From JBLNDJ01 sp050261515 (GTDB lineage: Bacteria; Acidobacteriota; Terriglobia; Bryobacterales; Bryobacteraceae): a DNA stretch of 50,642 nucleotides. Positions within the stretch are counted from its first letter, which is position 1. Each line of letters opens with the position of its first letter. The translations under genes and the position numbers were made by a program. Under the pieces are notes generated by a model. The model saw nothing but the letters and a program-made list of their open reading frames with translations, had not been told where the DNA came from and did not search any database. Location of the stretch: the NCBI GenBank assembly GCA_050261515.1, contig JBLNDJ010000013.1, positions 1 through 50,642 on the forward strand, given 5' to 3'. Of this stretch, positions 27,117 to 35,657 are shown piece by piece.

Positions 27117-28103
27117 CTAGACCCGGCCTGAGGACGGCCATGCGATGGTGAGCAGAAACGCGCTGTCTTCCACCGCTTCGACGTCGTGCGGAACAGCGCG
27201 ATCGAGGGCGAGAACGTGTCCGGCTGAGAGATCCACTGTCCGGCCTTCCACGCGCATCCGGATATGTCCCCTTATGGTGTGCACCGATACCGGACCAGCG
27301 GCATGATGTTCATGCAAGTGGCTGCCGGCACGGAGGACGGTAAGGACAATCCGGAAATCCGCGTACTTCACGATCGTTTGGGAATCGCGCCCCGCCTGCC
27401 AGTTCTTCTCAAGCATCAACCGCTCAATGCATTCGTTGACATCGAATGCAAGAGCCGGCGCGCCGGTTGGTTCCGGCGTTCGCACCGGCGCTACGCCCGC
27501 GCCGCGAGCTTCCGCCAGCCGGCCAACGGCTCGTTCCAATGTGGCCGGAAACGCCTCCATACGTTCGTGGACGCCCGGATCAATCTGTGCCTCTACTTGA
27601 TCAAACCCCTCTACCAGTTTCCTTTGGTCCTCGGCGGGCAGAACCCTGTTCGCCAGCGGGAGGAGCAGGTAATCTTCCTTCCAGATGTGGCGGGGGTACA
27701 AATCGACGAGGTCGCGAAGGGTTCGGATCAGCAGTGGTTTGGCCGCGGCCGGTCCCTCTGCTTTATAGGATTGCACCGCTTCGGCCAGTTGAGCACCCAG
27801 CGCCCTTCCCCTTTCATGCTCGTGCTCCAGCGCACCAATTGGGCAGCCGCCGGATGGGATTCCTTTGGCCTCCAACATCGGAAACAACCATCGATCTTCT
27901 TTTGAGTGATGGCATTGGTCCATATAGACCTGCAGAAACGAAAGCAGGCCGTCCAGAGTCTGCGGCTCTGGATCGGACCCGTGCTCCAGTTCTTCCGCAA
28001 GCCTCGTCATGGCCGCGACCACCCTGTGGATCACACGGTGCTCGTGCTCCAACGTCTCAGTTGCCACCCATGCGGTTTGCCCAGTTCCATGCTCGTGCGG
28101 CAT
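27117..28103 (-). CDS. Hemerythrin-cupin fusion protein
   Basis: 328 residues. The N-terminal part (about 15-190) is a hemerythrin-like helical domain with LEHEHRVIHRVV, QCHHSKEDRWLFP, LEHEHERG and RHIWKEDYLLLPLA as iron-ligand helices. The C-terminal part (about 230-325) is a cupin: AGSHLHEHHAAGPVSVHTIRG, then GHVLALDRAVPHDVEA, with the usual His/Glu metal motif. AGGAGGAGG lies shortly before the ATG. It is the first gene on this strand, divergent from the PNPOx-fold gene, and probably leads the nar region. Combining both domains suggests an O2 or NO sensor or scavenger, which is inference. Confidence 0.78.
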   Translation of the reverse strand: MPHEHGTGQTAWVATETLEHEHRVIHRVVAAMTRLAEELEHGSDPEPQTLDGLLSFLQVYMDQCHHSKEDRWLFPMLEAKGIPSGGCPIGALEHEHERGRALGAQLAEAVQSYKAEGPAAAKPLLIRTLRDLVDLYPRHIWKEDYLLLPLANRVLPAEDQRKLVEGFDQVEAQIDPGVHERMEAFPATLERAVGRLAEARGAGVAPVRTPEPTGAPALAFDVNECIERLMLEKNWQAGRDSQTIVKYADFRIVLTVLRAGSHLHEHHAAGPVSVHTIRGHIRMRVEGRTVDLSAGHVLALDRAVPHDVEAVEDSAFLLTIAWPSSGRV

Positions 28104-28248
28104 TGGCCTCCTCCTCTTATCCCTGCTTCAATTATCGAACGTGTGGGAGGCGCTTCCTCGCGCGAGGTTGCGCATCGGCAGCCTGCGTGCTCTGTTGATC
28201 CGGCGGCTGGGCCGGAGTTGACTTACATCGGGTAAGGTGGAATTAGAG

Positions 28249-28620
28249 ATGCTCACAGACACTTTCTTTGAGGTCCTACGCCACGAGGGCGTGGCCGCCA
28301 TTGCGACGCTTGGCGCCGAACCGCACCTCGTCAACACCTGGAATAGCTATATCCAGGTGACGGATGGCCGCCACCTGCTGATCCCCGCCGGAGGGATGCA
28401 TCAAACGCAGAAGAACGTCGCGAGGAATCCCAAGGTGCTGCTCACGGTAGGCGCGCGGGAAGTGGCCGGAAAGCGGGGCCAACCGGGCACTGGTTTCCTC
28501 GTCGCCGGAACCGCCGAATTTCTCTCGGAAGGCGAAGACTTCGACCGGGTAAAGACAAAGTTCGGTTGGGCGCGCGGGGCGCTCAAGATCGCAGTCGAAA
28601 GCGCAATCCAGACGTTATGA
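28249..28620 (+). CDS. PNPOx-fold FMN-binding split-barrel protein
   Basis: 123 residues from ATG 28249 (GGTGG eight bases upstream); a GTG at 28237 is an alternative. Features of the pyridoxamine-phosphate-oxidase-like split barrel are visible: GVAAIATLGAEPHLVNTW at the start, HQTQKNVARNPKVLLTV and GTAEFLSEG. Such small proteins bind FMN or F420 and reduce various substrates or haem, and the family name does not give the substrate. It is divergent from the hemerythrin-cupin gene across 145 bases, and followed by a deaminase gene 99 bases later. Confidence 0.7.
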   Translation: MLTDTFFEVLRHEGVAAIATLGAEPHLVNTWNSYIQVTDGRHLLIPAGGMHQTQKNVARNPKVLLTVGAREVAGKRGQPGTGFLVAGTAEFLSEGEDFDRVKTKFGWARGALKIAVESAIQTL

Positions 28621-28719
28621 AGTCTTGCGCGCTCATAGGGCCCGCTTCGGATGAACGCCGCCGTCGATTGCGCCGCCAGTCCTCCTGTACGCTCAGGAGA
28701 GACGGCAGCCGTCGGTCCC

Positions 28720-29178
28720 ATGCAGACAGAAGTGACCGAAACAGACCTGGTGTACATGCGCCGGTGTATCGAACTGGCTTGCGAAGCCAGGAGCTCCGGG
28801 GATCATCCGGTAGGGGCGCTGGTGGTTCGTGATGGTCAGATTCTGGGCAGCGGCGCCGAGAGCACCCGGCGATTGTTGGACGTCGCCGCGCACGCGGAAG
28901 TCGAAGCCCTACGGGCAGCCTGCCGGAAGGTGGGAACCCTCGATTTGCACGGCGCGACTGTATACACCACGGTGGAGCCATGCTACTTGTGTTCGTTCTC
29001 GATCCGGCAGCTTGGTATCGCCCGGGCGGTGATCGGCCGGGCGTACCCCGAAGCCGGAGGGGTCTCCTCGCGCCACCCGATTCTTTGCGATCCGAACTTC
29101 ACCTGCTGGGGCCCGCCGCCAATAGTTATCATGGGCGTCCTGGTGGAGGAGTGTGAGGCTTTGTTCGCACGCCGCTGA
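28720..29178 (+). CDS. Cytidine/deoxycytidylate-type nucleoside deaminase
   Basis: 152 residues from ATG 28720; an ATG at 28651 would add 23 unlikely residues. The zinc deaminase motifs are AHAEVEAL (His ligand and catalytic Glu) and PCYLC (two Cys ligands). The fold pattern resembles TadA/guanine deaminase-type enzymes: YMRRCIELACEARSSGDHPVGALVV. It hydrolytically removes an amino group from a base or nucleoside; the exact base cannot be read. No strong ribosome site is visible at either start. Confidence 0.78.
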   Translation: MQTEVTETDLVYMRRCIELACEARSSGDHPVGALVVRDGQILGSGAESTRRLLDVAAHAEVEALRAACRKVGTLDLHGATVYTTVEPCYLCSFSIRQLGIARAVIGRAYPEAGGVSSRHPILCDPNFTCWGPPPIVIMGVLVEECEALFARR

Positions 29179-29216
29179 AATCGGATGCCGGCCCAGCGCG
29201 GACCGGGGCGCTTCAC

Positions 29217-29939
29217 CTAGTTCCCTGCCGCGAGGCGGTCGGCGAGGAGGTCCGGGAGCCCGGCGGCGCGGATCTTCCGCTGCGCACTGCGGACGTCATA
29301 GGCGGTGCGGCGGTATTCCACCAGGCGCGCCATGGGGTCGTAGAGCAGGTAGGCGGCGCGCGGGTCTCCGTCCCGGGGCTGGCCGACCGAGCCGGGGTTG
29401 ATCAGGTACCAGGAGTCGGGATCGAGCTCGAGCGTGTCGCGGTTCTCGATACGCTTGACGCCGGCCGGGCGGCAGAGGAAGCCGCCTTGCAGGTGGGTGT
29501 GGCCGAAGAGCGAGATGCGGCGGTCGAGGTAGCGGCGGATCTGCTCGACGGCGGGGGCCGAGGCAAGGTATTCGTCTTCATCGACCGGCGAGCCGTGCAG
29601 GATTTGGAACGAATCCAGGGCGAGGGGCCCTTTGGGCAGGGCGCGCAGGTAGGCCAGGTTTTCTTCCGTGAGCATGCGGCCTGTCCAGCTGGCGGCGGCG
29701 CGCGCGACGGGGTTGAACCACTCCAGATCGTCGAGGCCGGCGCAGGCCTTGTCGTGATTGCCGCGCACGACGGCAGCGGCGTTCGCGCGCACCCAGTCCA
29801 CTACCGGGTTCGGTTCCGCGCCGTAGCCGACCAGGTCGCCGCAGCAGATCACACGGTCGTAGGCTCCGCGCGAATGGCGCAGTACGGCATCGAGCGCTTC
29901 CCAGTTGGCGTGTATGTCGCTCAGGACTAAGTAGCGCAC
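29217..29939 (-). CDS. Calcineurin-like metallophosphoesterase
   Basis: 240 residues with the full two-metal phosphoesterase set: SDIHAN (7-12), GDLVGYG, GNHD and GHTH. No signal peptide, so cytoplasmic. Resembles the YfcE/diadenosine-type single-domain hydrolases, but its substrate is unknown. It overlaps the end of the next upstream metallophosphoesterase gene by 13 bases, so both are in one operon. Confidence 0.85.
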   Translation of the reverse strand: MRYLVLSDIHANWEALDAVLRHSRGAYDRVICCGDLVGYGAEPNPVVDWVRANAAAVVRGNHDKACAGLDDLEWFNPVARAAASWTGRMLTEENLAYLRALPKGPLALDSFQILHGSPVDEDEYLASAPAVEQIRRYLDRRISLFGHTHLQGGFLCRPAGVKRIENRDTLELDPDSWYLINPGSVGQPRDGDPRAAYLLYDPMARLVEYRRTAYDVRSAQRKIRAAGLPDLLADRLAAGN

Positions 29940-31093
29940 AGGCGTATGAGGGCGACCTCGGGCGGCGCGCCGACGCGCGCGGGCACGCCGACGGTTCCGA
30001 TGCCGCGCGTGACCCAGATGGATGATGGGCCGTTGCGGTAGAGCCCGTAGACGTACCTGGTGAAGAACCGCGCGGCGTTCAGCGACTGGTTCAGGATCTC
30101 GACGTTGACCTGCCCGCCGTGCGTGTGGCCGGCGAGCGTCAGGTCCCAGCCCTGGCGGGCAGCGACGTCGAACACGTCCGGATTGTGCGAGAGCAGGATG
30201 TTCGTCGCTCCGGGCACGATCGCGCGCTCGGCGCCCGGCAGGTAATCGCCGCCCATCCTCTGGTAATCGACGCCGGTGACATTCAGTATGGAACCGCCGA
30301 AGCGGAGGCGGCGGGATTGGCGGCGCAGGAACGGGATGCCGAGGCGCGCGCCTTTCCGCGTGGCCTCGTCCTCGGCGTGCGCGTAGATTTCGTGATTGCC
30401 GAGGCAGCCGAGGATGCCCGCTTCGGCGCGCAGCTTGGAGAGCTCATGCAGGCAGGCGTCGAGCGGATCGCCCGCCGCGGTGATCAGGTCGCCGGTTACG
30501 ACGGCCAGGTGCGGCTTCAACTCGTTCGCCATCGAGACCGCCCACGCCAGTTCCGCCTCGCTCAGGAACGGGCTCAGGTGGATGTCGCTCAGATGCGCGA
30601 TGCGCAGCCCGTCGAGGTCCTTGGGCAGGTTCGCGATGGGCACACTCACCTCGCGCACGCGAAAATCCTTGCGCTGGACGAGGATTCCGAAACCCATGAC
30701 GGCGAACGGCGCCGAGACGAACGCGGCGCCGGCCGCGCGGATCAGGCCGCGGCGCTGGGGGCTGAAATCGGGCACGCGCCGCCACAGAGCCAGCACGGCG
30801 CACGCGCCGAGCGAGGCGAAGCTCCACGCAAGAGACGTCCCGCGCGCCCAGTAGAGGAGCGCCGAGGAAGGCAACGAGCGGTGGACAATCGGGAAGTTGC
30901 CGGCCACGCCGAGGGCCGCGAACACCGCGAGCAGCACGGCGAGCACACGGACGCCGCGGCGGAGCCACGCGGAACGCTTCACCGCTTCGAGTTCCGTAAG
31001 CCAGCGAGCGAACCGGAACTGAACCCAGATTACGGCCGCGAGAAAGACGAACTCCGGAAGATGTTTCCAGAGGCGCGAAAGGAAATAACTCAC
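29927..31093 (-). CDS. Membrane-anchored metallophosphoesterase (YaeI/YkuE-like)
   Basis: 388 residues from GTG 31093. Four or so hydrophobic helices fill the first 135 residues, then a metallophosphoesterase domain with SDIHLSPF, GDLI, GNHE and GHTHGGQ. The YaeI/YkuE group acts on membrane lipids or cell-envelope phosphodiesters at the membrane. The membrane part is longer than in YkuE. Followed by a second, soluble phosphoesterase with a 13-base overlap. Probably a constitutive envelope enzyme; substrate not shown. Confidence 0.85.
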   Translation of the reverse strand: MSYFLSRLWKHLPEFVFLAAVIWVQFRFARWLTELEAVKRSAWLRRGVRVLAVLLAVFAALGVAGNFPIVHRSLPSSALLYWARGTSLAWSFASLGACAVLALWRRVPDFSPQRRGLIRAAGAAFVSAPFAVMGFGILVQRKDFRVREVSVPIANLPKDLDGLRIAHLSDIHLSPFLSEAELAWAVSMANELKPHLAVVTGDLITAAGDPLDACLHELSKLRAEAGILGCLGNHEIYAHAEDEATRKGARLGIPFLRRQSRRLRFGGSILNVTGVDYQRMGGDYLPGAERAIVPGATNILLSHNPDVFDVAARQGWDLTLAGHTHGGQVNVEILNQSLNAARFFTRYVYGLYRNGPSSIWVTRGIGTVGVPARVGAPPEVALIRLCAT

Positions 31094-31103
31094 TTCGTTC
31101 TTT

Positions 31104-32315
31104 TCATTGTATGCGAAGCAGCACGCCCGCTCCCGGAGCGAGCCAGTCCATCTCGCGGCCGAAGGGTTCTTCCTTGCCGGTGTAGGGCGAGACGCGCGTG
31201 AGCTTCGCGCCTGCCTGCCGCAGCTCCACAGAGAACCGGAACGAGTTGGCCAGGTCTTTGTTGACGATCATGATGTACGGCCGCGCCTGTGCGTCTTCGA
31301 ACTCGCCCACCAGGAACCGCGGCGCGGCCGGCGTGCGCACCAGTTCGTGCTGCCGCATGTGGACCGCCTTGACGAGCCTGCTCTCGCTCAGCGGGAGGCC
31401 TTTTTCGGGGACGTCCGGGAAATGGTACACGCCCGTGCTGCGCAGCTTCGCCATGGCCGGCGCGAGCATGCGGATCTGGTTGTTGATGCGGCGCAGCATG
31501 TCCCACGTCGCGGTCTTGTTGCCGAACTGATCGATGGCCGCCAGGCGGTAGTTTCCGATCTCGGGCGCGAAGTAAGTGAAGTACTGGATTCCGCGGCCGC
31601 CGTAGGCGAGGGTGCTGTAGACCTGTATGTTGAACGTGGCGTCCGACGGCTCCATGTAGTTGAAATGCGCGTTCGCCAGGATGCAGTTCCAAAACGGGGT
31701 CTTGGTCTCGAGGCTCGCGCGGCGGACCATCTCGAGGTTATTGAAGAACGGCTCGTGCATCTCGCCGTTCACCAGCGAGTAGTTGTCGTAGCTGAGGAAC
31801 GGCTGGCCGATCGTATCGACAAGCATCTTCACGTAGGCGTCGTAGGTCGGCGTGCCCATACGATCGGGGCCGACGCGATAGGGGAACAGGTTGACGTAGG
31901 GCCATTTGCCGGGCATGGCCTGGCGCATTATGGCCGAGACCTTGCCCATGCCGGGCATCAGGGAAGCGTGCGGCTCGTCCTGAAGGAAGAAGCCGAGGGC
32001 GGCGGGACTGGAACCGATCTCGCGGGCCAGACTCTCGACGTTCTTGCGAATCTCGGCGTCCGGGGGCATCGCGGTCCAGTTGTAGCCGTTCACGCGCGGG
32101 TCGGAGACGAAGCAGGTGAGCCCGGCGGCGGCCACGCGCTCCAGATCGGAGACGTTGCAGAATCCGGAAATGTTCAGGCCGGCCTCGCGCATGAGGCGAA
32201 GCTGCTCGGGGTCGGAGGGAGAATCACCCCACGCCATGACGGCAAAAGCGCGGGGATCGGGCGCCTGGGCGGAGGCGGCAAGCGCAAGCGCAAGCACGAG
32301 CAGTAAGGATCGCAT
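31104..32315 (-). CDS. Secreted TIM-barrel glycosidase-like protein
   Basis: 403 residues with a clear signal peptide (about 1-18, ending ASAQA). The pattern of EAGLNISGF, then LGFFLQDEPHASL, then a C-terminal beta-sandwich recalls GH42/GH2-type barrels used in plant-polymer degradation. A glutamate in QDEPH could be catalytic, but I cannot assign both catalytic acids. I do not recognise a specific family. It lies 10 bases upstream of the membrane phosphoesterase on the same strand, so they may be co-transcribed. Confidence 0.6.
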   Translation of the reverse strand: MRSLLLVLALALAASAQAPDPRAFAVMAWGDSPSDPEQLRLMREAGLNISGFCNVSDLERVAAAGLTCFVSDPRVNGYNWTAMPPDAEIRKNVESLAREIGSSPAALGFFLQDEPHASLMPGMGKVSAIMRQAMPGKWPYVNLFPYRVGPDRMGTPTYDAYVKMLVDTIGQPFLSYDNYSLVNGEMHEPFFNNLEMVRRASLETKTPFWNCILANAHFNYMEPSDATFNIQVYSTLAYGGRGIQYFTYFAPEIGNYRLAAIDQFGNKTATWDMLRRINNQIRMLAPAMAKLRSTGVYHFPDVPEKGLPLSESRLVKAVHMRQHELVRTPAAPRFLVGEFEDAQARPYIMIVNKDLANSFRFSVELRQAGAKLTRVSPYTGKEEPFGREMDWLAPGAGVLLRIQ

Positions 32316-32357
32316 CCGGACATGATATCTTCAGCGGGCCGCTGCCAGGGGGCGCGC

Positions 32358-32363
32358 TACAAT
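32358..32363 (+). promoter_or_regulatory. -10 box TACAAT directly before the PfkB gene
   Basis: TACAAT ends six bases before the ATG at 32370, with no Shine-Dalgarno sequence between. Transcription would start at or near the start codon, so the mRNA may be leaderless. The lptCA gene has a similar TATAGT box (minus strand, 40684-40689) nine bases before its ATG. Confidence 0.35.
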
Positions 32364-32369
32364 CGAGTC

Positions 32370-33287
32370 ATGTCGCTGATCGTAGTGGGCTCCGTCGCTT
32401 ACGACGGAGTGGAAACGCCGCACGGACGCGTGGAGCGCATGCTCGGCGGCGCGGCCACTTATATCTCGCTCGCTGCGAGTTTTTTCACGAAGGCCGGGGT
32501 GGTCGCGGTGGTGGGCGACGATTTCTGCCAGTCCGATTACGACCTGCTGGCCGGGCACGGTATCGACCTCGAAGGCCTGGAGCGCGCGCCGGGCAAGACG
32601 TTCTTCTGGTCGGGCATTTACTCGCCCGACATGAACGACCGCACGACGCTGCGCACCGACCTGAACGTTTTCGCGAACTTCGATCCCAAGGTGCCCGAGC
32701 ACTTCCGTTCGCAGCCCTATCTGCTGCTCGGGAACATACAGCCCGCGCTGCAGCGCTCGGTGCGCCGCCAGATGACCGCGCCCAAAGTGGTGGGCGGCGA
32801 CACGATGAATTTCTGGATCAACGAGACGCGCGAGGAGCTGCTCGAAACGCTGAAGGACTGGGATTTCCTGCTCATCAACGACTCTGAGGCGCGGCTGCTT
32901 TCCGGCAAGCACAACCTGCGCCACGCCGCGCGTGCGATCTTCGACATGGGCCCCCAAACGCTCGTCATCAAGCGCGGGGAATACGGAGCGATCCTGTTCC
33001 GGCCCGAGGGGCACTTCATCGTTCCCGGCTACCTGCTCGACGACGTGTTCGACCCGACGGGCGCGGGCGATTCCTTCGCCGGCGGCTTCTTCGGATACCT
33101 GGCGGGCTGCGGGCTCGATCTCAGCGACGGGAAGTCGGGCCTGGCGGAGCTTCGCCGCGCCATGATCTACGGGTCGGTGATGGGAAGCTTCTGCTGCGAA
33201 AAGTTCGGCGTGGACCGTTTTCGGAACCTGACCCGCGCGGAGATCGATGCCCGTTACAACGAGTTCAAGCAGTTCACCGAGTTCTAA
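32370..33287 (+). CDS. PfkB-family sugar kinase
   Basis: 305 residues. Ribokinase-fold signatures are MLGGAATYISLAAS near the N-terminus (substrate side) and DPTGAGDSFAGGF near the C-terminus (anion hole and catalytic Asp). ATP-dependent phosphorylation of a sugar or nucleoside is expected. The family includes adenosine kinase-like and fructokinase-like members and this one cannot be assigned. Its stop lies inside the start of the next gene (41-base overlap), suggesting coupling with the glycosyltransferase-like gene. Confidence 0.88.
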   Translation: MSLIVVGSVAYDGVETPHGRVERMLGGAATYISLAASFFTKAGVVAVVGDDFCQSDYDLLAGHGIDLEGLERAPGKTFFWSGIYSPDMNDRTTLRTDLNVFANFDPKVPEHFRSQPYLLLGNIQPALQRSVRRQMTAPKVVGGDTMNFWINETREELLETLKDWDFLLINDSEARLLSGKHNLRHAARAIFDMGPQTLVIKRGEYGAILFRPEGHFIVPGYLLDDVFDPTGAGDSFAGGFFGYLAGCGLDLSDGKSGLAELRRAMIYGSVMGSFCCEKFGVDRFRNLTRAEIDARYNEFKQFTEF

Positions 33288-34842
33288 GCGCGCGCGGAGC
33301 GGGGGCGCGGGCGGACGGGAGCGAGGCATAGCGCGCGGAAAGCAGGCGGCATCCCGGACGGCGCCGCTGGCGATGGCGGCCGTACTGGCCGCGCTCAGCA
33401 TCGCCGCGATCGCGTTCTTTTTCCACCAGGGCACGATCCTCTACTACGGCGACGCCACGGCGCACATCAACATCGCGCGGCGAATATTCGACTCGCGCAC
33501 GCCGGGTTGGTCGCAGATCGGCACGGTGTGGCTGCCGCTGCCGCACATTCTGATGCTGCCGTTCGTCGGCGTGGACTGGCTATGGCGGACGGGACTGGCG
33601 GGCTCGATTCCGGCGGGCGCGTGCTTCGTTGCCGCGGGAGTCTTCCTGTTTCTCGCCGTACGGCGCGTGTTCGACGGCGCGGCAGCCGCGGCGGCGTGCC
33701 TCGCCTTCGCGCTCAACCCGAACCTGCTCTACCTGCAAGCGGTCCCGATGACCGAAGTGGTGTTCATGGCGTCGCTCGCGGCGACGCTCTACTTCACGGT
33801 GCGGTTCCGCCAGACGCAGGGGCGCGGCGCGGTGTTAGGGGCGGCGGTCGCGGCCACGCTGGGCACGTTGGCGCGGTACGAGGGCTGGATCGTACTGCCG
33901 CTGGCGGCGCTGTACTTCCTGATTGCCGCGCGCGAGAAACGGCGCGCGACGGCGATGCTGTTCTGCGGGATTGCGGCTATCGGTCCGGTGTTCTGGGTCG
34001 CGCACAACTGGTTCTATTTCGGCAATCCGCTCGAGTTCTACAACGGCGTGGGCAGCGCGAAGGTCATGAACGCGGCCGGGTATCCAGGCAACCACGACTG
34101 GCGCACCGCGGCGAAGTATCTGACGCAGGCGATCCGGCTGTGCGTGGGAACGCCGCTCGAGTACCTGGCCATCGCGGGCGCGGCGATCGCGCTCATGCGC
34201 CGCTCGGTGTGGCCGCTGTTGCTGCTGGCGTCCACGCCGCTGTTCTACTGGATGAGCATGCACTCGGGCGGCACGCCGATCTTCGTGCCGCAGCTCTGGC
34301 CATTCTCGTACTACAACACGCGCTACGGCCTGAGCGCGCTGCCCGTGCTCGCGTTCGCCGCGGGCGCGCTGGCAACGCTCGCGCCCGGCCGGATACGGAA
34401 GCTCGCGGCGGCGCTGGTGGTGCTCGCGGCGGTCTCGCCGTGGCTCGGCTATCCGCGCATGGAGAACTGGGTCTGCTGGAAGGAATCGCAGGTCAACTCC
34501 GAGGCGCGGCGGACGTGGACGCGCGAAGCGGCCGACTACCTGCGCGCCAACTACCGCGCGGGCGACGGCGTTCTGACGACGTTCGGCGACGTAGCGGGCA
34601 TCTACCAGCAGGCCGGGATTCCGCTGCGCGAGACGCTGAGCGAGTGCAACTGGCGTAAGTGGCAGGCCATCACCGAGGTGTCTTATCCGCAGCCGCGCGA
34701 GAAGTGGGCCGTTGCGCTCCAGGGCGACCTGGTGGCGCGAACGGTCGCCCGGGCCGCCGGCGCGGGGGCGCGATATGATTTGGTCAAGACCGTCATAGCA
34801 AAGGGGGCGCCGCCGGTCGAAATCTACAGGCGGCAACCATGA
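33247..34842 (+). CDS. GT39-like polytopic glycosyltransferase
   Basis: 531 residues with about ten membrane helices. The layout matches ArnT/PMT-type (GT39/GT83) enzymes that use a lipid-phosphate sugar donor: an acidic loop after the first helix (YYGDATAHINIARRI), an RYEGW motif in a middle loop and a soluble C-terminal part. ATG 33247 has GGAG five bases upstream, so I keep it, although the first ~40 residues are basic and low-complexity. It transfers a sugar on the outer face of the inner membrane; acceptor unknown. Its stop overlaps the dapF start by four bases. Confidence 0.78.
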   Translation: MPVTTSSSSSPSSKRARSGGAGGRERGIARGKQAASRTAPLAMAAVLAALSIAAIAFFFHQGTILYYGDATAHINIARRIFDSRTPGWSQIGTVWLPLPHILMLPFVGVDWLWRTGLAGSIPAGACFVAAGVFLFLAVRRVFDGAAAAAACLAFALNPNLLYLQAVPMTEVVFMASLAATLYFTVRFRQTQGRGAVLGAAVAATLGTLARYEGWIVLPLAALYFLIAAREKRRATAMLFCGIAAIGPVFWVAHNWFYFGNPLEFYNGVGSAKVMNAAGYPGNHDWRTAAKYLTQAIRLCVGTPLEYLAIAGAAIALMRRSVWPLLLLASTPLFYWMSMHSGGTPIFVPQLWPFSYYNTRYGLSALPVLAFAAGALATLAPGRIRKLAAALVVLAAVSPWLGYPRMENWVCWKESQVNSEARRTWTREAADYLRANYRAGDGVLTTFGDVAGIYQQAGIPLRETLSECNWRKWQAITEVSYPQPREKWAVALQGDLVARTVARAAGAGARYDLVKTVIAKGAPPVEIYRRQP

Positions 34843-35645
34843 GCGTTCCATTTACGAAGGCGCACGGCGCCGGCAACGATTTTCTGCTTACATGGACCAC
34901 CGATGCCCCGCGCACCGGATTGCCCGAGCTGGCTCGCGCCATCTGCGACCGCCACACGGGCGTGGGCGCCGACGGCTGGATGCTGGTCAAGGGCGCGAAG
35001 GCCGGGGAAGGGTGCGACGCTTCGATCCGCCTGTTCAATTCCGACGGCAGCGAGCCGGAGCTTTCGGGCAACGGCACGCGCTGCGCGGCCGCGTTCCTGC
35101 TCGATTCCGGAGTGGCGAGCGGCACGGAGCTGCGCATCGCAACCGGCGCGGGTATCAAGCACCTGCGCGTCATCGAGCGCGACGGACTGAAGTTTCAGTT
35201 CGAAATGAACATGGGCCGGCCCACTTACCAGGAAGCGAACCTGCGGCTGGCCCTCGAGCTGGCAGGCGGCGCGCGCGAGGTGACCGAGCTGTGCGTGGGC
35301 AATCCGCAATGCGCCGTGTTCGTGGACGATTTTGATTTCGACTGGCGCGCGATGGGGGCGGAGATCGAGGCGCATCCGCATTTTCCGAATCGCACCAACG
35401 TATCGTTCGTGCGGCGCGTGGACGCCCACACGCTCGACGTGCGGTTTTTCGAGCGCGGGGCGGGCGAAACGATGAGTTCGGGGACGGGCTCGACCGGCGC
35501 GGTGGCGGCGGCCATCCTGCGCGGCGCGGCCGAATCGCCGGTGCGCGTGCTCACGCCCGCCGGGCCGATCGATCTGCGCTGGGAAGGCGATATTTACCTC
35601 ACCGGACCGGCGGTCATCACGGCCGGCGGCGAGTTCTACTACTGA
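34839..35645 (+). CDS. dapF: Diaminopimelate epimerase (DapF) with one catalytic Cys replaced
   Basis: 268 residues, the normal DapF length. The N-terminal AHGAGNDF and the first active-site cysteine (Cys82, in SGNGTRCAA) are intact. The second active-site motif, normally ETxACGTG, reads ETMSSGTG, so Ser214 stands in the cysteine position (codon TCG at 35478-35480). DapF interconverts LL- and meso-diaminopimelate for lysine and peptidoglycan. The serine may still work as a weak base, or the enzyme may act on another substrate. ATGA overlap with the preceding gene. The cell would need a working DapF unless another one exists. Confidence 0.82.
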   Translation: MSVPFTKAHGAGNDFLLTWTTDAPRTGLPELARAICDRHTGVGADGWMLVKGAKAGEGCDASIRLFNSDGSEPELSGNGTRCAAAFLLDSGVASGTELRIATGAGIKHLRVIERDGLKFQFEMNMGRPTYQEANLRLALELAGGAREVTELCVGNPQCAVFVDDFDFDWRAMGAEIEAHPHFPNRTNVSFVRRVDAHTLDVRFFERGAGETMSSGTGSTGAVAAAILRGAAESPVRVLTPAGPIDLRWEGDIYLTGPAVITAGGEFYY

Positions 35646-35657
35646 ACGGAAGGAACC

